Origin: Streptomyces sp. R33
GTDB lineage: Bacteria > Actinomycetota > Actinomycetes > Streptomycetales > Streptomycetaceae
NCBI RefSeq assembly: GCF_041200175.1
Contig: NZ_CP165727.1
Span: 6,637,501 to 6,701,500 of the forward strand
DNA length: 64,000 bases
Direction: 5' to 3'
In this document: positions 50,342 to 59,510 of the stretch, piece after piece
Layout of the letters: each line of letters begins with the position of its first letter
How positions within the stretch are numbered: position 1 is the first letter of the stretch
Position numbers and translations under genes: made by a program
The notes under the pieces: model-generated
Database searches by the model: none
What the model was told of the DNA's origin: nothing
Seen by the model: only the letters and a program-made list of their open reading frames with translations

Positions 50342-51132
50342 CGCCGGGGTCGTCGTCCTTCATGGACTTCCTGGGCGCGCACTCGCCCGAGATGCTGCCG
50401 GGGAACCGGAAGCTGCCCGAGGGCGTTGTCGAGGCGCCGCACGGGACGACCATCGTGGCGACCACGTTCCCCGGCGGGGTCGTGCTCGCCGGTGACCGGC
50501 GGGCGACCATGGGGAACATGATCGCGCAGCGGGACATCGAGAAGGTGTTCCCGGCCGACGAGTACTCCGCGGTGGGCATCGCCGGTACGGCCGGCCTGGC
50601 CGTGGAGATGGTGAAGCTGTTCCAGCTGGAGCTGGAGCACTTCGAGAAGGTGGAGGGGGCGACCCTCTCCCTCGAGGGCAAGGCGAACCGGCTCTCCACC
50701 ATGATCCGGAGCAATCTGGGCATGGCGATGCAGGGGCTGGCCGTCGTGCCGCTGTTCGCCGGCTGGGACGAGGGCAAGGAGAAGGGCCGGATCTTCTCCT
50801 ACGACGTGACCGGCGGCCGCTCCGAGGAGCACGGCTTCGCCGCCACGGGTTCCGGCTCGATCTTCGCGCGCGGTTCCATGAAGAAGCTGTACCGCCCCGA
50901 CCTGACGGAGGAGCAGGCCACCACCCTCGTCGTGCAGGCGCTGTACGACGCGGCCGACGACGACTCGGCGACCGGTGGGCCGGACCTGTACCGCCACATC
51001 TACCCGATCGTCACCGTCATCACGGACGAGGGATTCCGCAGGCTCAGCGACGAGGAGTCGCAGGAGATCGCCCGTACGGTCACCAACCGTCGTCTGGAGC
51101 AGCCCGACGGCCCGCGTGCCGCTCTGCTCTGA
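50293..51132 (+). CDS. prcB: Proteasome beta subunit
   Basis: A 279-residue precursor of the catalytic 20S beta subunit. A propeptide of 51 residues ends EAPHG, and autocleavage would expose Thr52 (TTIVATTFPGGVVLAGDRR), the N-terminal nucleophile. Lys (GDRRATMGN region), Asp and Ser of the catalytic set are in the usual places, for example ATGSGSIFARGSMKKLY. Seven beta subunits form each inner ring. GTG start within the end of the endonuclease VII-like gene, preceded by GGAGGG; translation may be coupled to it. prcA follows after 45 bases. Confidence 0.96.
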   Translation: MEANNRGTGRLPAAFLTPGSSSFMDFLGAHSPEMLPGNRKLPEGVVEAPHGTTIVATTFPGGVVLAGDRRATMGNMIAQRDIEKVFPADEYSAVGIAGTAGLAVEMVKLFQLELEHFEKVEGATLSLEGKANRLSTMIRSNLGMAMQGLAVVPLFAGWDEGKEKGRIFSYDVTGGRSEEHGFAATGSGSIFARGSMKKLYRPDLTEEQATTLVVQALYDAADDDSATGGPDLYRHIYPIVTVITDEGFRRLSDEESQEIARTVTNRRLEQPDGPRAALL

Positions 51133-51177
51133 CCATCCCTCGCCCTGTAGGACCCAGAAGAAAGGGACGGACAGCCG

Positions 51178-51942
51178 GTGTCGACTCCGTTCTACGTCTC
51201 ACCCCAGCAGGCCATGGCCGACCGGGCGGAATACGCCCGGAAGGGCATCGCCCGCGGTCGCAGCCTTGTCGTGCTGCAGTACGCCGACGGCATCGTGTTC
51301 GTCGGCGAGAACCCGTCCCGCGCGCTGCACAAGTTCAGCGAGATCTACGACCGGATCGGCTTCGCGGCCGCCGGCAAGTACAACGAGTACGAGAACCTGC
51401 GGATCGGCGGTGTGCGTTACGCGGATCTGCGTGGATACACGTACGACCGTGACGATGTGACGGCCCGTGGGCTGGCCAACGTCTATGCCCAGACGCTGGG
51501 CACGATCTTCTCGAGTGCCGGGGAGAAGCCGTACGAGGTGGAGTTGGTCGTTGCCGAGGTCGGTGCGACGGCCGCGGGTGACCAGATCTACCGGCTGCCG
51601 CACGACGGTTCGATCGTGGACGAGCACGGTTCGGTCGCGGTCGGTGGCAATGCCGAGCAGATCAGCACGTACCTGGATCAGCGTCACCGGGACGGGATGA
51701 CGTTGTCCGAGGCGCTGAAGCTGGCGGTGCAGGCGCTGTCGAGCCAGGCGAACAGTGCGGACAAGGCGATTCCGGCGGAGCGGCTGGAGGTTGCGGTGCT
51801 GGACCGGACGCGGGCTCAGCAGCGGAAGTTCAAGCGGATCCGGGGTCGTCAGCTGTCGCGGTTGCTGGAGGCTGATGTTCCGGCTGCGGTGCAGGCGGAT
51901 GCCGTGTCGAACGACGAGGCTCCCGAGGACGATTCCGAGTAG
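51178..51942 (+). CDS. prcA: Proteasome alpha subunit
   Basis: A 254-residue alpha subunit that forms the outer, gating rings of the 20S core. The N-terminus STPFYVSPQQAMADRAEYAR is the gate, RKGIARGRSLVVLQYADGIVFVGEN follows, and the C-terminal tail is acidic. It lacks the catalytic Thr, as expected. GTG start with AAAGGGA upstream. It ends the pup-endonuclease-prcB-prcA unit at a strong terminator. Confidence 0.96.
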   Translation: MSTPFYVSPQQAMADRAEYARKGIARGRSLVVLQYADGIVFVGENPSRALHKFSEIYDRIGFAAAGKYNEYENLRIGGVRYADLRGYTYDRDDVTARGLANVYAQTLGTIFSSAGEKPYEVELVVAEVGATAAGDQIYRLPHDGSIVDEHGSVAVGGNAEQISTYLDQRHRDGMTLSEALKLAVQALSSQANSADKAIPAERLEVAVLDRTRAQQRKFKRIRGRQLSRLLEADVPAAVQADAVSNDEAPEDDSE

Positions 51943-51954
51943 ATGTGCAAGGAG

Positions 51955-51987
51955 CGGCGCCCCCGGCCCTTTCGGCCGGGGGCGCCG
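51955..51987. terminator. Bidirectional terminator between prcA and the LacI gene
   Basis: A perfect 14-base stem, CGGCGCCCCCGGCC with GGCCGGGGGCGCCG, followed on the plus strand by TTTTGCGTTTT, close to a true rho-independent terminator. Confidence 0.85.
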
Positions 51988-51997
51988 TTTTGCGTTT

Positions 51998-52993
51998 TCA
52001 GGCGGGGGCGGGGCCGGTGGAGGCGCGGACGATGAGGTCGACGGGGATGTCGGGGGCGGTCCAGGGGGTGCCTTCGAGGACGGCGAGGAGGGCGGCCATG
52101 CCCTGTTCGCCGACGCGTTCGGCGGGGAGGTGGACGGTGGTGAGTTCGGGTTCGACGGCGGTGGCGAGGGCGAGGTCGTCGATGCCGGTGACGGAGAGGT
52201 CGTCGGGGATGCGCAGGCCGAGGCGGCGGGCGGCTTTGCAGGTGCCGGCGGCGAGGATGTCGTCGTCGCAGACGACGGCGGTGGGCCGGCTCCCGGGGGC
52301 GGCCAGGGCGGCTTCCATGGCGGTGCGGGCGTCGGTGACGGTGAGGGGGGCTCGTACGGTGCGCAGCTCGGCGTGGGGTGTGAGCAGGGTGGCCAGGGCG
52401 TCGGCGCGGATGTCGAAGGTCCAGGAGTCGACGGCGGAGGCGAGGTGGAGGAAGCGGCGGTGGCCGAGGGTGAGGAGGTGTTCGGTGACTTGGCGCATGC
52501 CGTCGGCCATGGCGAGGTTGACGTGGGCGGCGGCGCGGCCGGCGGTGGGGTCGCTGTCGAGCATGACGAGGGGGAGGGCGGCGTCGGCGATGGCGTCGAG
52601 GGCGTGGGCGGCCATGGAGGAGGCGATGACGCCGTCGAGGGCGGCGCGGGCGGAGGCGAAGGGGTCGCGGGCGGGGCCGGTGCCGTCGGGGGAGGGGTAG
52701 AGGACGACGCCGAAGCCGTGTTGTGCGGCGATGCGGGCGGCGCCGGTGTAGACGCGGGCGAAGAATTCGTTGGTGAGGGCGGGTACGACGAGGAGGGCGG
52801 TGCGGGTGCTGCCGAGGCGGAGGTTGCGGGCGGCGAGGTTGGGGCGGTAGCCGAGTTCGGTGGCGGTTTCGCGGACGTGGGCGGCGGTGCGTTCGGAGAC
52901 GCGGCCGCGCCATTTGTCGCCGAGGACGAGGGAGACGGTGGCCTGGGAGACCCCGGCGGCGGTGGCGACGTCGCGGCTGGTGGGTCTCGTCAC
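51998..52993 (-). CDS. LacI-family transcription regulator
   Basis: About 331 residues. The helix-turn-helix is TSRDVATAAGVSQATVSLVL at residues 5-24, followed by the hinge SERTAAHVRETATELGYRPN. The effector-binding, periplasmic-binding-protein-like domain runs to the end (RTALLVVPALTNEFFARVY, DDILAAGTCKAARRLGLRIPDDLSVTGID). The GTG at 52993 has AGGAG 6 bases upstream; the reading to 53263 is only ORF extension. It is divergent from the MFS gene and an inverted repeat lies between them. Ligand unknown. Confidence 0.9.
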   Translation of the reverse strand: MTRPTSRDVATAAGVSQATVSLVLGDKWRGRVSERTAAHVRETATELGYRPNLAARNLRLGSTRTALLVVPALTNEFFARVYTGAARIAAQHGFGVVLYPSPDGTGPARDPFASARAALDGVIASSMAAHALDAIADAALPLVMLDSDPTAGRAAAHVNLAMADGMRQVTEHLLTLGHRRFLHLASAVDSWTFDIRADALATLLTPHAELRTVRAPLTVTDARTAMEAALAAPGSRPTAVVCDDDILAAGTCKAARRLGLRIPDDLSVTGIDDLALATAVEPELTTVHLPAERVGEQGMAALLAVLEGTPWTAPDIPVDLIVRASTGPAPA

Positions 52994-53066
52994 ACGGTGC
53001 TCCTGTAGTGCGAGGTCGGTGGGGGTGGGGGTGTCGTCCGGCTGGACCCCTGTGGTGGGGCCATGG

Positions 53067-53093
53067 TACGTATGACGTCGAAGGTTATACGTA
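53067..53093. promoter_or_regulatory. Inverted repeat TACGTAT-N13-ATACGTA between the LacI and MFS genes
   Basis: Perfect 7-base arms, 13 bases apart. The AT-rich segment lies between the divergent starts (52993 and 53148), the expected place for the operator of this LacI protein and for the MFS promoter. The right arm sits in TATACGTAT, itself a palindrome ATACGTAT. Confidence 0.6.
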
Positions 53094-53147
53094 TTACTTG
53101 ATGACTTGGATGACTCCCGGCTGGGTTCCGGGCAGAAGGGGGCGGAC

Positions 53148-54482
53148 ATGGCCGCGGGATACGCGGAGCTGCTCAGGACCCGGCACGCCGCGAGGCTGCT
53201 GACGGGCACGCTCGTCGGCCGCCTGCCGAACGCGACCGCGGCGATCGCGATCGTGCTGTTCACGCGGGCCGAGGGGGGCAGCTACAGCCTCGCGGGCGCC
53301 CTCGCCGCGGTGTACGGGGTGGCCAATGCAGTGGGTCAGCCGCTGCTCGGCCGTGCCGTGGACCTGTTCGGGCAGCCGCGGGTGCAGCTGCCTGCCGCGG
53401 TGCTCTCGGCGCTGGGCATGGCGTGGCTCGCGTTCGCGGGTACCGGGTCGGCGGCGGCCGCGTACGGGGCCGTGGTCGTCGGCGGGTTCTTCGCGCCGCC
53501 GCTGGAGGGCGGGCTGCGGGCGCTGTGGCCCTCCGTGCTCGGTGGCAAGGAGGAGCAGGTGCACGCCGCGTACGCGATGGACGCGGTGGCCCAGGAGATC
53601 ATGTACACGGTCGGTCCGCTGCTCGTGACGCTGTGTGTTTCGCTGTGGGACCCGGCGGGGGCGCTGCTGGTGATCCATGCGCTCGGCGTCCTGGGGGCGC
53701 TGTCCGTCGTGGTCAGCGAACCCTCGCGGACGTGGCGCTCCGAGCCGCGCGAGGCGCACTGGCTGGGCGCGCTGCGCTCGCCGGGGCTGCGGGCGCTGCT
53801 GGGTGCGTTCTTCTTCGTGGGCATGGCGCTGGGTTCGATCACGGTGGCGGGCGTGGCGTATGCCGACGGCCACGGGGGCCAGTCGGTGTACGGCTGGCTG
53901 ATGGCGGCGCTGGGTCTGGGCGCGCTGGCCGGCGGGGTGCTGTACGGGGCGCGGCAGTGGGCGGGTGCGCCGGAGCGGCGGCTGCGGCTGATCGTGGCGC
54001 TGCTGGCGGTGTGCTACCTGCCGCTGATGCTGGTTCCGGGGCCGGTGGCGATGACGGGCCTGTCGGCGCTGGCGGGTGTGTTCCTGGCGCCCGCGCTGGC
54101 GTGTGCGTTCATCGTGGTGGACCGGCACGCTCCGGTGGGGACGGTGACGGAGGCCTTCTCGTGGCTGGTGACGTTCTTCGGGGTGGGTGCGGCGATCGGC
54201 ACGGCTGTGGCCGGGCCTGCGGTGGAACTGGGCGGGACGGCGAGCGGGTTCGGCGTGGCGAGTGTCGCGGGGGCGGCGGCGCTGCTGGTGCTGACGCTCA
54301 CTCAGCGCGTCATGGCCGCTCCCGGCCGGACCCGTACGGTGGCGGGCTCGCCGGTGGGGTCTGCGGCGGACACGAATGCGGGGCCGGTCGCGGGTGCGGG
54401 CGAGCGTGCCGGCGGGGGCGGTGTGGAGGGCCGGGTGGGCGGTCCGGCGGAAGGCCAGGCGGAGCGGCTCGTCGGGAACTGA
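53148..54482 (+). CDS. MFS transporter
   Basis: A 444-residue transporter with 12 hydrophobic helices (residues about 15-400) and a Gly/Ala-rich hydrophilic C-terminal tail of 50 residues. Loop motifs such as GRAVDLFGQPR between helices 2 and 3 fit the MFS G-x3-D-x-x-G consensus. Families of this type export small molecules; uptake is possible. The ATG at 53148 is chosen because GGGGGCG lies upstream and the protein then starts directly with AAGYAELLRTRHAARLL. It is controlled, by inference, by the divergent LacI protein. The pair separates prcA from pafA, as I recall in S. coelicolor too. Confidence 0.85.
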   Translation: MAAGYAELLRTRHAARLLTGTLVGRLPNATAAIAIVLFTRAEGGSYSLAGALAAVYGVANAVGQPLLGRAVDLFGQPRVQLPAAVLSALGMAWLAFAGTGSAAAAYGAVVVGGFFAPPLEGGLRALWPSVLGGKEEQVHAAYAMDAVAQEIMYTVGPLLVTLCVSLWDPAGALLVIHALGVLGALSVVVSEPSRTWRSEPREAHWLGALRSPGLRALLGAFFFVGMALGSITVAGVAYADGHGGQSVYGWLMAALGLGALAGGVLYGARQWAGAPERRLRLIVALLAVCYLPLMLVPGPVAMTGLSALAGVFLAPALACAFIVVDRHAPVGTVTEAFSWLVTFFGVGAAIGTAVAGPAVELGGTASGFGVASVAGAAALLVLTLTQRVMAAPGRTRTVAGSPVGSAADTNAGPVAGAGERAGGGGVEGRVGGPAEGQAERLVGN

Positions 54483-54540
54483 TCGAAACGGCGTTCACGA
54501 ACCCGGTTTCAGAACAGTGCAGAAGGCGTAATGTTCAGTC

Positions 54541-55902
54541 ATGGACCGCCGCATTTTCGGGCTGGAGAACGAGTACGGCGTCACGTGCACGTTCAGGGGA
54601 CAGCGCCGACTGTCTCCTGACGAAGTGGCGCGCTACCTCTTCCGCCGTGTTGTGTCATGGGGCCGCAGCAGCAATGTCTTCCTGCGGAACGGCGCCCGTC
54701 TGTACCTCGACGTGGGTTCGCATCCGGAATATGCAACTCCCGAATGCGACAACGTGACCGAACTGGTCACGCACGACAAGGCGGGCGAGCGCATTCTCGA
54801 AGGCCTGCTCGTCGATGCCGAACGCCGCCTGCACGAGGAGGGAATCGCGGGCGACGTCTATCTCTTCAAGAACAACACCGACTCGGCCGGCAACTCGTAC
54901 GGCTGTCACGAGAACTATCTCGTGGCCCGGCACGGAGAATTCTCCCGCCTGGCGGACATCCTCATTCCGTTCCTCGTCACGCGGCAGCTGATCTGCGGCG
55001 CGGGCAAGGTGCTGCAGACCCCGCGGGGTGCGGTCTACTGCGTGAGCCAGCGGGCCGAGCACATCTGGGAGGGCGTCAGCTCCGCGACGACCCGGTCCCG
55101 GCCGATCATCAACACGCGGGACGAGCCGCACGCGGATGCGGAGCGGTACCGCCGCCTGCACGTGATCGTCGGGGACTCGAACATGTCCGAGACGACCATG
55201 CTGCTCAAGGTGGGGGCCACCGACCTGGTGCTGCGCATGATCGAGGCGGGGACGGTGATGCGTGACCTGACCCTGGAGAACCCGATCCGGGCGATCCGCG
55301 AGGTCAGCCACGACATCACGGGCCAGCGCAAGGTGCGCCTCGCGAGCGGGCGGGAGGCCTCGGCGCTGGAGATCCAGCGCGAGTACTACGACAAGGCCGT
55401 GGACTTCGCCGAGCGCCGGGGGATCCGTACCGGCACGGTGGACCAGGTGCTGGAGTTGTGGGGCCGTACCCTCGACGCGATCGAGGCGGAGGATCTGGAC
55501 CGGATCGGGACCGAGATCGACTGGGTCATGAAGTACCAGCTGATCGAGCGGTACCGGGCCAAGCACGGCATGACCATGTCGAATCCGCGGGTGGCTCAGA
55601 TAGACCTCGCGTACCACGACATCCACCGCCGGCGCGGGCTGTACTACCTGCTGGAGCGCAAGGGGCAGGCGGCGCGGATCTGCAACGACCTGAAGATCTT
55701 CGAGGGCAAGTCGGTGCCCCCGCAGACCACGCGGGCGCGGCTGCGCGGCGATTTCATCCGCCGGGCGCAGGAGCAGCGGCGGGACTTCACGGTGGACTGG
55801 GTGCACCTGAAGCTGAACGACCAGGCGCAGCGGACCGTGCTGTGCAAGGACCCGTTCCGGTCGGTGGACGACCGGGTGGAGAAGCTGATCGCCGGGATGT
55901 GA
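54541..55902 (+). CDS. pafA: Pup ligase PafA
   Basis: A 453-residue ligase that joins the C-terminal Glu of Pup to substrate lysines using ATP. RRIFGLENEYGVTC has the metal-binding Glu9 and Asn/Glu residues, and RLYLDVGSHPEYATPE has catalytic Asp57, the same number as in the Mycobacterium enzyme. IINTRDEPHADAERYRRLHVIVGD is shared with Dop, but the Dop loop is absent. The C-terminal domain (DPFRSVDDRVEKLIAGM) is typical. It is 59 bases downstream of the MFS gene and ends at a hairpin terminator. Confidence 0.96.
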   Translation: MDRRIFGLENEYGVTCTFRGQRRLSPDEVARYLFRRVVSWGRSSNVFLRNGARLYLDVGSHPEYATPECDNVTELVTHDKAGERILEGLLVDAERRLHEEGIAGDVYLFKNNTDSAGNSYGCHENYLVARHGEFSRLADILIPFLVTRQLICGAGKVLQTPRGAVYCVSQRAEHIWEGVSSATTRSRPIINTRDEPHADAERYRRLHVIVGDSNMSETTMLLKVGATDLVLRMIEAGTVMRDLTLENPIRAIREVSHDITGQRKVRLASGREASALEIQREYYDKAVDFAERRGIRTGTVDQVLELWGRTLDAIEAEDLDRIGTEIDWVMKYQLIERYRAKHGMTMSNPRVAQIDLAYHDIHRRRGLYYLLERKGQAARICNDLKIFEGKSVPPQTTRARLRGDFIRRAQEQRRDFTVDWVHLKLNDQAQRTVLCKDPFRSVDDRVEKLIAGM

Positions 55903-55922
55903 CATCGCGCTGATCTTTGCCG

Positions 55923-55951
55923 GGGCCCCGTACGGATCTCGTACGGGGCCC
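55923..55951 (+). terminator. Terminator after pafA
   Basis: A perfect 12-base stem, GGGCCCCGTACG with CGTACGGGGCCC, around a 5-base loop, 21 bases past the stop. Confidence 0.8.
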
Positions 55952-56005
55952 TCTGCACGCCTTAGAGTGGCGACGACCGCCAGCCGTCTGAGATCTGAGG
56001 AACCC

Positions 56006-56944
56006 GTGCGCCGACTTGCCGGCCTGCTTGTCGTACCCCTTCTGCTGCTGTCGACAGCAGCCTGTGGCGACAGCGGCTCCGACTCCGCCGAGATGAAGAA
56101 CGGGGCGCCCGCGATCACCAAGGGTGCCAAGTTCGGTGAGACCCCGACCCTGTCCAAGGGCAAGGGCGACCCGCCGAAGGAGCTGAAGGTGGTGACCGTC
56201 AGCCAGGGCACCGGCCCGGCGCTGAAGAAGGGCGATGTCGCCCAGGTCAACTACCTCGGCCAGGTGTGGGACGGCAAGGAGCCGTTCGACCAGAGCTTCG
56301 GCAAGGGCAAGCCGTTCGAGGTGACCATCGGTGCAGGGATGGTCATCAAGGGCTGGGACCAGGGCCTGGAGGGCAAGAAGGTCGGCAGCCGCCTCGAGCT
56401 GGTGATCCCGCCGGACCTCGGCTACGGCGAGAAGGGCTCCGGCGACAAGATCAAGCCGAACGCCACGCTGGTCTTCGTCGTGGACATCGTCAAGGGCACC
56501 TCGGTCCCGGCCTCGGCCACGGGCAAGGAGGTCGCGCAGGACAACAAGGACCTGCCGAAGATCGGGACGAACACGGACGGCAAGGAAGTCTCCGTGACCG
56601 TTCCGAAGGACTCCGCGCCGCCGGCCAAGCTCGTCTCGAACTACGTGCTGGAGGGTGACGGCCCGGCCGTCAAGGACACCGACAGCGTCATCGTCAAGTT
56701 CAACGGCAAGACGTGGAAGGACGACAAGACCTTCGAAAGCACGTACGCCACCGACCAGACGGTGACGTGGCCGATGGACCAGCTGTCGGTCAAGGGCCTC
56801 AAGGACGGCCTGCTCGGCAAGAAGGTCAACAGCCGCATCCTGCTGGTCATCCCGCCGGACCAGGGGTTCGGCGACAAGGAGCAGGGCACCATCCCGGCGA
56901 ACTCGACGCTGGTCTTCAGCCTCGACATCCTCGCCGTGATGTAA
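56006..56944 (+). CDS. FKBP-type peptidyl-prolyl isomerase, exported lipoprotein with two domains
   Basis: A 312-residue lipoprotein (lipobox LSTAAC, Cys20). The first FKBP domain (about 70-180) has VAQVNYLGQVWDGKEPFDQSFG, VIKGWDQGLEGKKVG and PDLGYGEKGSG, the conserved active-site residues. The second (about 210-310) is more divergent: KTWKDDKTFESTYATDQTVTW and VKGLKDGLLGKKVN keep the frame but lack several active-site aromatics, so it may be catalytically weak. It probably folds exported proteins outside the membrane. The GTG at 56006 (AGGAA upstream) starts a good signal sequence. An FKBP gene follows. Confidence 0.9.
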   Translation: MRRLAGLLVVPLLLLSTAACGDSGSDSAEMKNGAPAITKGAKFGETPTLSKGKGDPPKELKVVTVSQGTGPALKKGDVAQVNYLGQVWDGKEPFDQSFGKGKPFEVTIGAGMVIKGWDQGLEGKKVGSRLELVIPPDLGYGEKGSGDKIKPNATLVFVVDIVKGTSVPASATGKEVAQDNKDLPKIGTNTDGKEVSVTVPKDSAPPAKLVSNYVLEGDGPAVKDTDSVIVKFNGKTWKDDKTFESTYATDQTVTWPMDQLSVKGLKDGLLGKKVNSRILLVIPPDQGFGDKEQGTIPANSTLVFSLDILAVM

Positions 56945-56986
56945 GACTGTCCCAGTTGACCTGATTCGTTTTTGAGGAGCAGTTCC

Positions 56987-57364
56987 GTGAGCAACCAGCT
57001 CGAGAAGCCCGAGATCGACTTCCCCGAGGGCCCCGTCCCGGCCGACCTCGTCATCGAGGACATCTGGGAGGGCGACGGCGCCGAGGCCACGGCCGGCAAC
57101 AAGGTCTCCGTCCACTACGTGGGCGTGGCCTTCTCCACCGGTGAGGAGTTCGACGCGTCCTGGAACCGCGGCGCCCCGCTGCAGTTCATCCTGGGCATCG
57201 GCCAGGTCATCGCCGGCTGGGACAAGGGTGTCCAGGGCATGAAGGTCGGCGGCCGTCGCAAGCTGACGATCCCCGCCCACCTCGCGTACGGCGACCAGAG
57301 CCCGACCCCGGCCATCAAGCCGGGCGAGACGCTGATCTTCGTCTGCGACCTGATGGGTGTCTGA
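56987..57364 (+). CDS. Cytosolic FKBP-type peptidyl-prolyl isomerase
   Basis: About 125 residues, one FKBP domain and no signal peptide. VSVHYVGVAFSTGEEFDASW, VIAGWDKGVQGMKVGGRR and LAYGDQSPTPAIKPGETLIFVCDLMGV contain the family's active-site aromatics. It assists folding of cytosolic proteins. It follows the lipoprotein FKBP by 42 bases, GAGGAG before the GTG, and both may be one transcript. The pafB gene follows after a hairpin. Confidence 0.93.
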   Translation: MSNQLEKPEIDFPEGPVPADLVIEDIWEGDGAEATAGNKVSVHYVGVAFSTGEEFDASWNRGAPLQFILGIGQVIAGWDKGVQGMKVGGRRKLTIPAHLAYGDQSPTPAIKPGETLIFVCDLMGV

Positions 57365-57387
57365 TCCCGGCAACCCGTGATCGGTGA

Positions 57388-57415
57388 AGGGCCCCCGCCG
57401 TGAGGCGGGGGCCCT
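57388..57415 (+). terminator. Terminator after the FKBP pair
   Basis: A perfect 12-base stem, AGGGCCCCCGCC with GGCGGGGGCCCT, closed by GTGA, then CGCTTTTG. Confidence 0.85.
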
Positions 57416-57494
57416 CGCTTTTGCCGGGGACCGCCGGGGCGGTACGGTCAACGGTCAATGCAACTTGTAAGCGGAGAAGGGCGGAAGGGCGTCG

Positions 57495-58451
57495 ATGGCG
57501 ATTGCCAAGGCCGAGCGGCTGATGAATCTGGCGCTGTGTCTGCTGGGGACCCGTCGGCCGCTGAGCAAGCGTGAGCTGCGCGGTTCCATCGAGGCGTACA
57601 TGGAGGCCGGCAACGACGAGTCCTTCAACCGCATGTTCGAGCGGGACAAGGACGATCTGCGTGAACTCGGCCTGGTCATCGAGACGGTGGAGAACCTGGA
57701 GGGGGAGACCGGATACCTCGCCCGCCGCGACAGCAACCGGCTGCCGCCCGTCTCGCTGGACGCCGAGGAGGCCGCCGCCCTCGGGCTCGCGGCCAAGGTC
57801 TGGCAGCAGGCCCGCCTCGCCGGAGCCGCCAGCGGCGCCCTGCAGAAGCTGCGTGCCGGCGGGATGCCGGAGGCCGGGGATCCGTACGAGGGCCAGCACA
57901 GCGCCATCGAGCCGCGCATCCCCGTCCACGAGGCGGCCTTCGAACCGCTGATGCTGGCCTGTCGCGACCGCCGGCCGGTGGTCTTCGACTACCGCAAGTC
58001 CACCGCCGCGCGCCCCGAGACCCGCCAGGTCGAGCCGTGGGCGCTGGAGTGCTGGCGCGGCCACTGGTACCTGGCCGGCTACGACCGCGACCGCGGGGCG
58101 GAGCGCGTGTTCCGGCTCTCCCGGATCACCGGCAAGGTCAAGTCCCGGGCGGCCAAGTACACCGCCGAGGTCCCGGACGTGGTCACCGTACGGGAGACCG
58201 TGGCCAGCTGGGCCGGGGAGAGCGCGGACCGCTCCGCGCTGATCCGGCTGCGGGCCGGCGCCGGGTACCCGCTGCGGGCCAAGGCCACCGCCGTGCGCGA
58301 GCGCGGGGACGGCTGGGACGAGCTGGAGATCCCGTACGGGCACGGGCTGGACGCCTGGCTGGTCGAGTTCGGGCCGGACGTGGTGGTCGTGGACCCCGCC
58401 GACCTGCGGGCGGACGTCGTGGACCGGCTGCGCGCCGTGGCCGAGGGCTGA
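57495..58451 (+). CDS. pafB: WYL-domain transcription regulator PafB
   Basis: A 318-residue regulator. Its N-terminal helix-turn-helix is AIAKAERLMNLALCLLGTRR (residues 2-21 onward), the WYL domain (about 140-235) contains FEPLMLACRDRRPVVFDYRK and CWRGHWYLAGYDRDRGAERVF, and a C-terminal WCX extension ends VVVDPADLRADVVDRLRAV. Together with PafC it forms PafBC, shown in mycobacteria to activate DNA-damage genes when the WYL domain binds single-stranded DNA. Here pafC follows after 90 bases and the pair lies beside the Pup-proteasome genes. Confidence 0.92.
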   Translation: MAIAKAERLMNLALCLLGTRRPLSKRELRGSIEAYMEAGNDESFNRMFERDKDDLRELGLVIETVENLEGETGYLARRDSNRLPPVSLDAEEAAALGLAAKVWQQARLAGAASGALQKLRAGGMPEAGDPYEGQHSAIEPRIPVHEAAFEPLMLACRDRRPVVFDYRKSTAARPETRQVEPWALECWRGHWYLAGYDRDRGAERVFRLSRITGKVKSRAAKYTAEVPDVVTVRETVASWAGESADRSALIRLRAGAGYPLRAKATAVRERGDGWDELEIPYGHGLDAWLVEFGPDVVVVDPADLRADVVDRLRAVAEG

Positions 58452-58541
58452 GCCCGTCCCGGCACGCCCGGACCGCACAGATCGCATCACCGCACCACCG
58501 CACCGTTCGCAAGACGTGCCCTGAGGGGGAGACGTACCAGC

Positions 58542-59510
58542 ATGGCTGCCAACGCCATCGACCAGACCCGCCGGATGCTGTCCCTGGTGACGTACCTGCG
58601 CGAGCGCCCCGGGGCGCACGTCGCCGACGTCGCCCGCGCCTTCGGGATCACCGAGGACGAGCTGATCTCGGACCTCGACGTGCTGCCCATGTGCGGGACC
58701 AGCTTCCGCGGCGGCGACCTGCTCGACATCGACACCGACGGGGAGCGCATCTGGTGGCGCAACCCCGACGCGTCGGGGGAGTCCACCGCCGAGCCGCTGC
58801 GCCTCGCCGCCGACGAGGCGACCGCGCTGCTGGTCGCCGCCCGCGCCGTGGCCACGCTGCCGGGGCTGCGCGAGAGCGACCGGGACGCGCTGCTGCGCGC
58901 CACCGCGAAGCTGGAGGCGGCCGCCGGCGAGGCGGCCGGGGCCAGCTCCCGGCTGTCGGTGACCTTCGAGGCGGAGGGCGGGGTCTTCGCGGACGTCGAC
59001 CGGGCCATCGCGGAGCGCCGCCGGCTGTGGCTGCGCTACTACTCGCCGGCGCGGGACGAGCTGACCGAGCGCAAGGTCGACCCGATCCGGCTCTTCGCAG
59101 TGGGCCACACGTACATGGAGGGCTGGTGCCACCTCTCCGAGGCCCGGCGCACCTTCCGCCTCGACCGGGTCGCCGAGATCCGGCTGCTGGACGAGCGGGC
59201 CGAGCCGCCCGCCATCGAGCCGCGCGACCTGTCCGAGGGGCTCGTCCAGCCGGCCGCCGAGGACCCGGAGGTCGTGGTCGAGGTCGGACCGGGCGGCCGC
59301 TGGGTCGCCGAGTACTACCCGCACGACAGCGCCGAGGAGCTGTCCGACGGCGGTCTGCGGATCACGCTGCGCAGCCCGGACCCGGCCTCGCTGCGCCGCC
59401 TCGCGCTGCGGCTGGGCCGCGAGGGCCGGATCGTGGCGCCCCTGGAGCTGGCGGACAGCGCGCGGCAGGCGGCCCGGGAGGCCCTCGCCGGGTACGGGGA
59501 ACCGGGCTGA
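58542..59510 (+). CDS. pafC: WYL-domain transcription regulator PafC
   Basis: A 322-residue partner of PafB with the same plan: helix-turn-helix AIDQTRRMLSLVTYLRERPG and HVADVARAFGITEDELISD, WYL domain at about 145-240 (ADVDRAIAERRRLWLRYYSP, LFAVGHTYMEGWCHLSEARRTF) and WCX tail. AGGGGGAG lies 10 bases before the ATG. In mycobacteria PafB and PafC work as a heterodimer, often adjacent or fused. No own promoter element was identified. Confidence 0.92.
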   Translation: MAANAIDQTRRMLSLVTYLRERPGAHVADVARAFGITEDELISDLDVLPMCGTSFRGGDLLDIDTDGERIWWRNPDASGESTAEPLRLAADEATALLVAARAVATLPGLRESDRDALLRATAKLEAAAGEAAGASSRLSVTFEAEGGVFADVDRAIAERRRLWLRYYSPARDELTERKVDPIRLFAVGHTYMEGWCHLSEARRTFRLDRVAEIRLLDERAEPPAIEPRDLSEGLVQPAAEDPEVVVEVGPGGRWVAEYYPHDSAEELSDGGLRITLRSPDPASLRRLALRLGREGRIVAPLELADSARQAAREALAGYGEPG

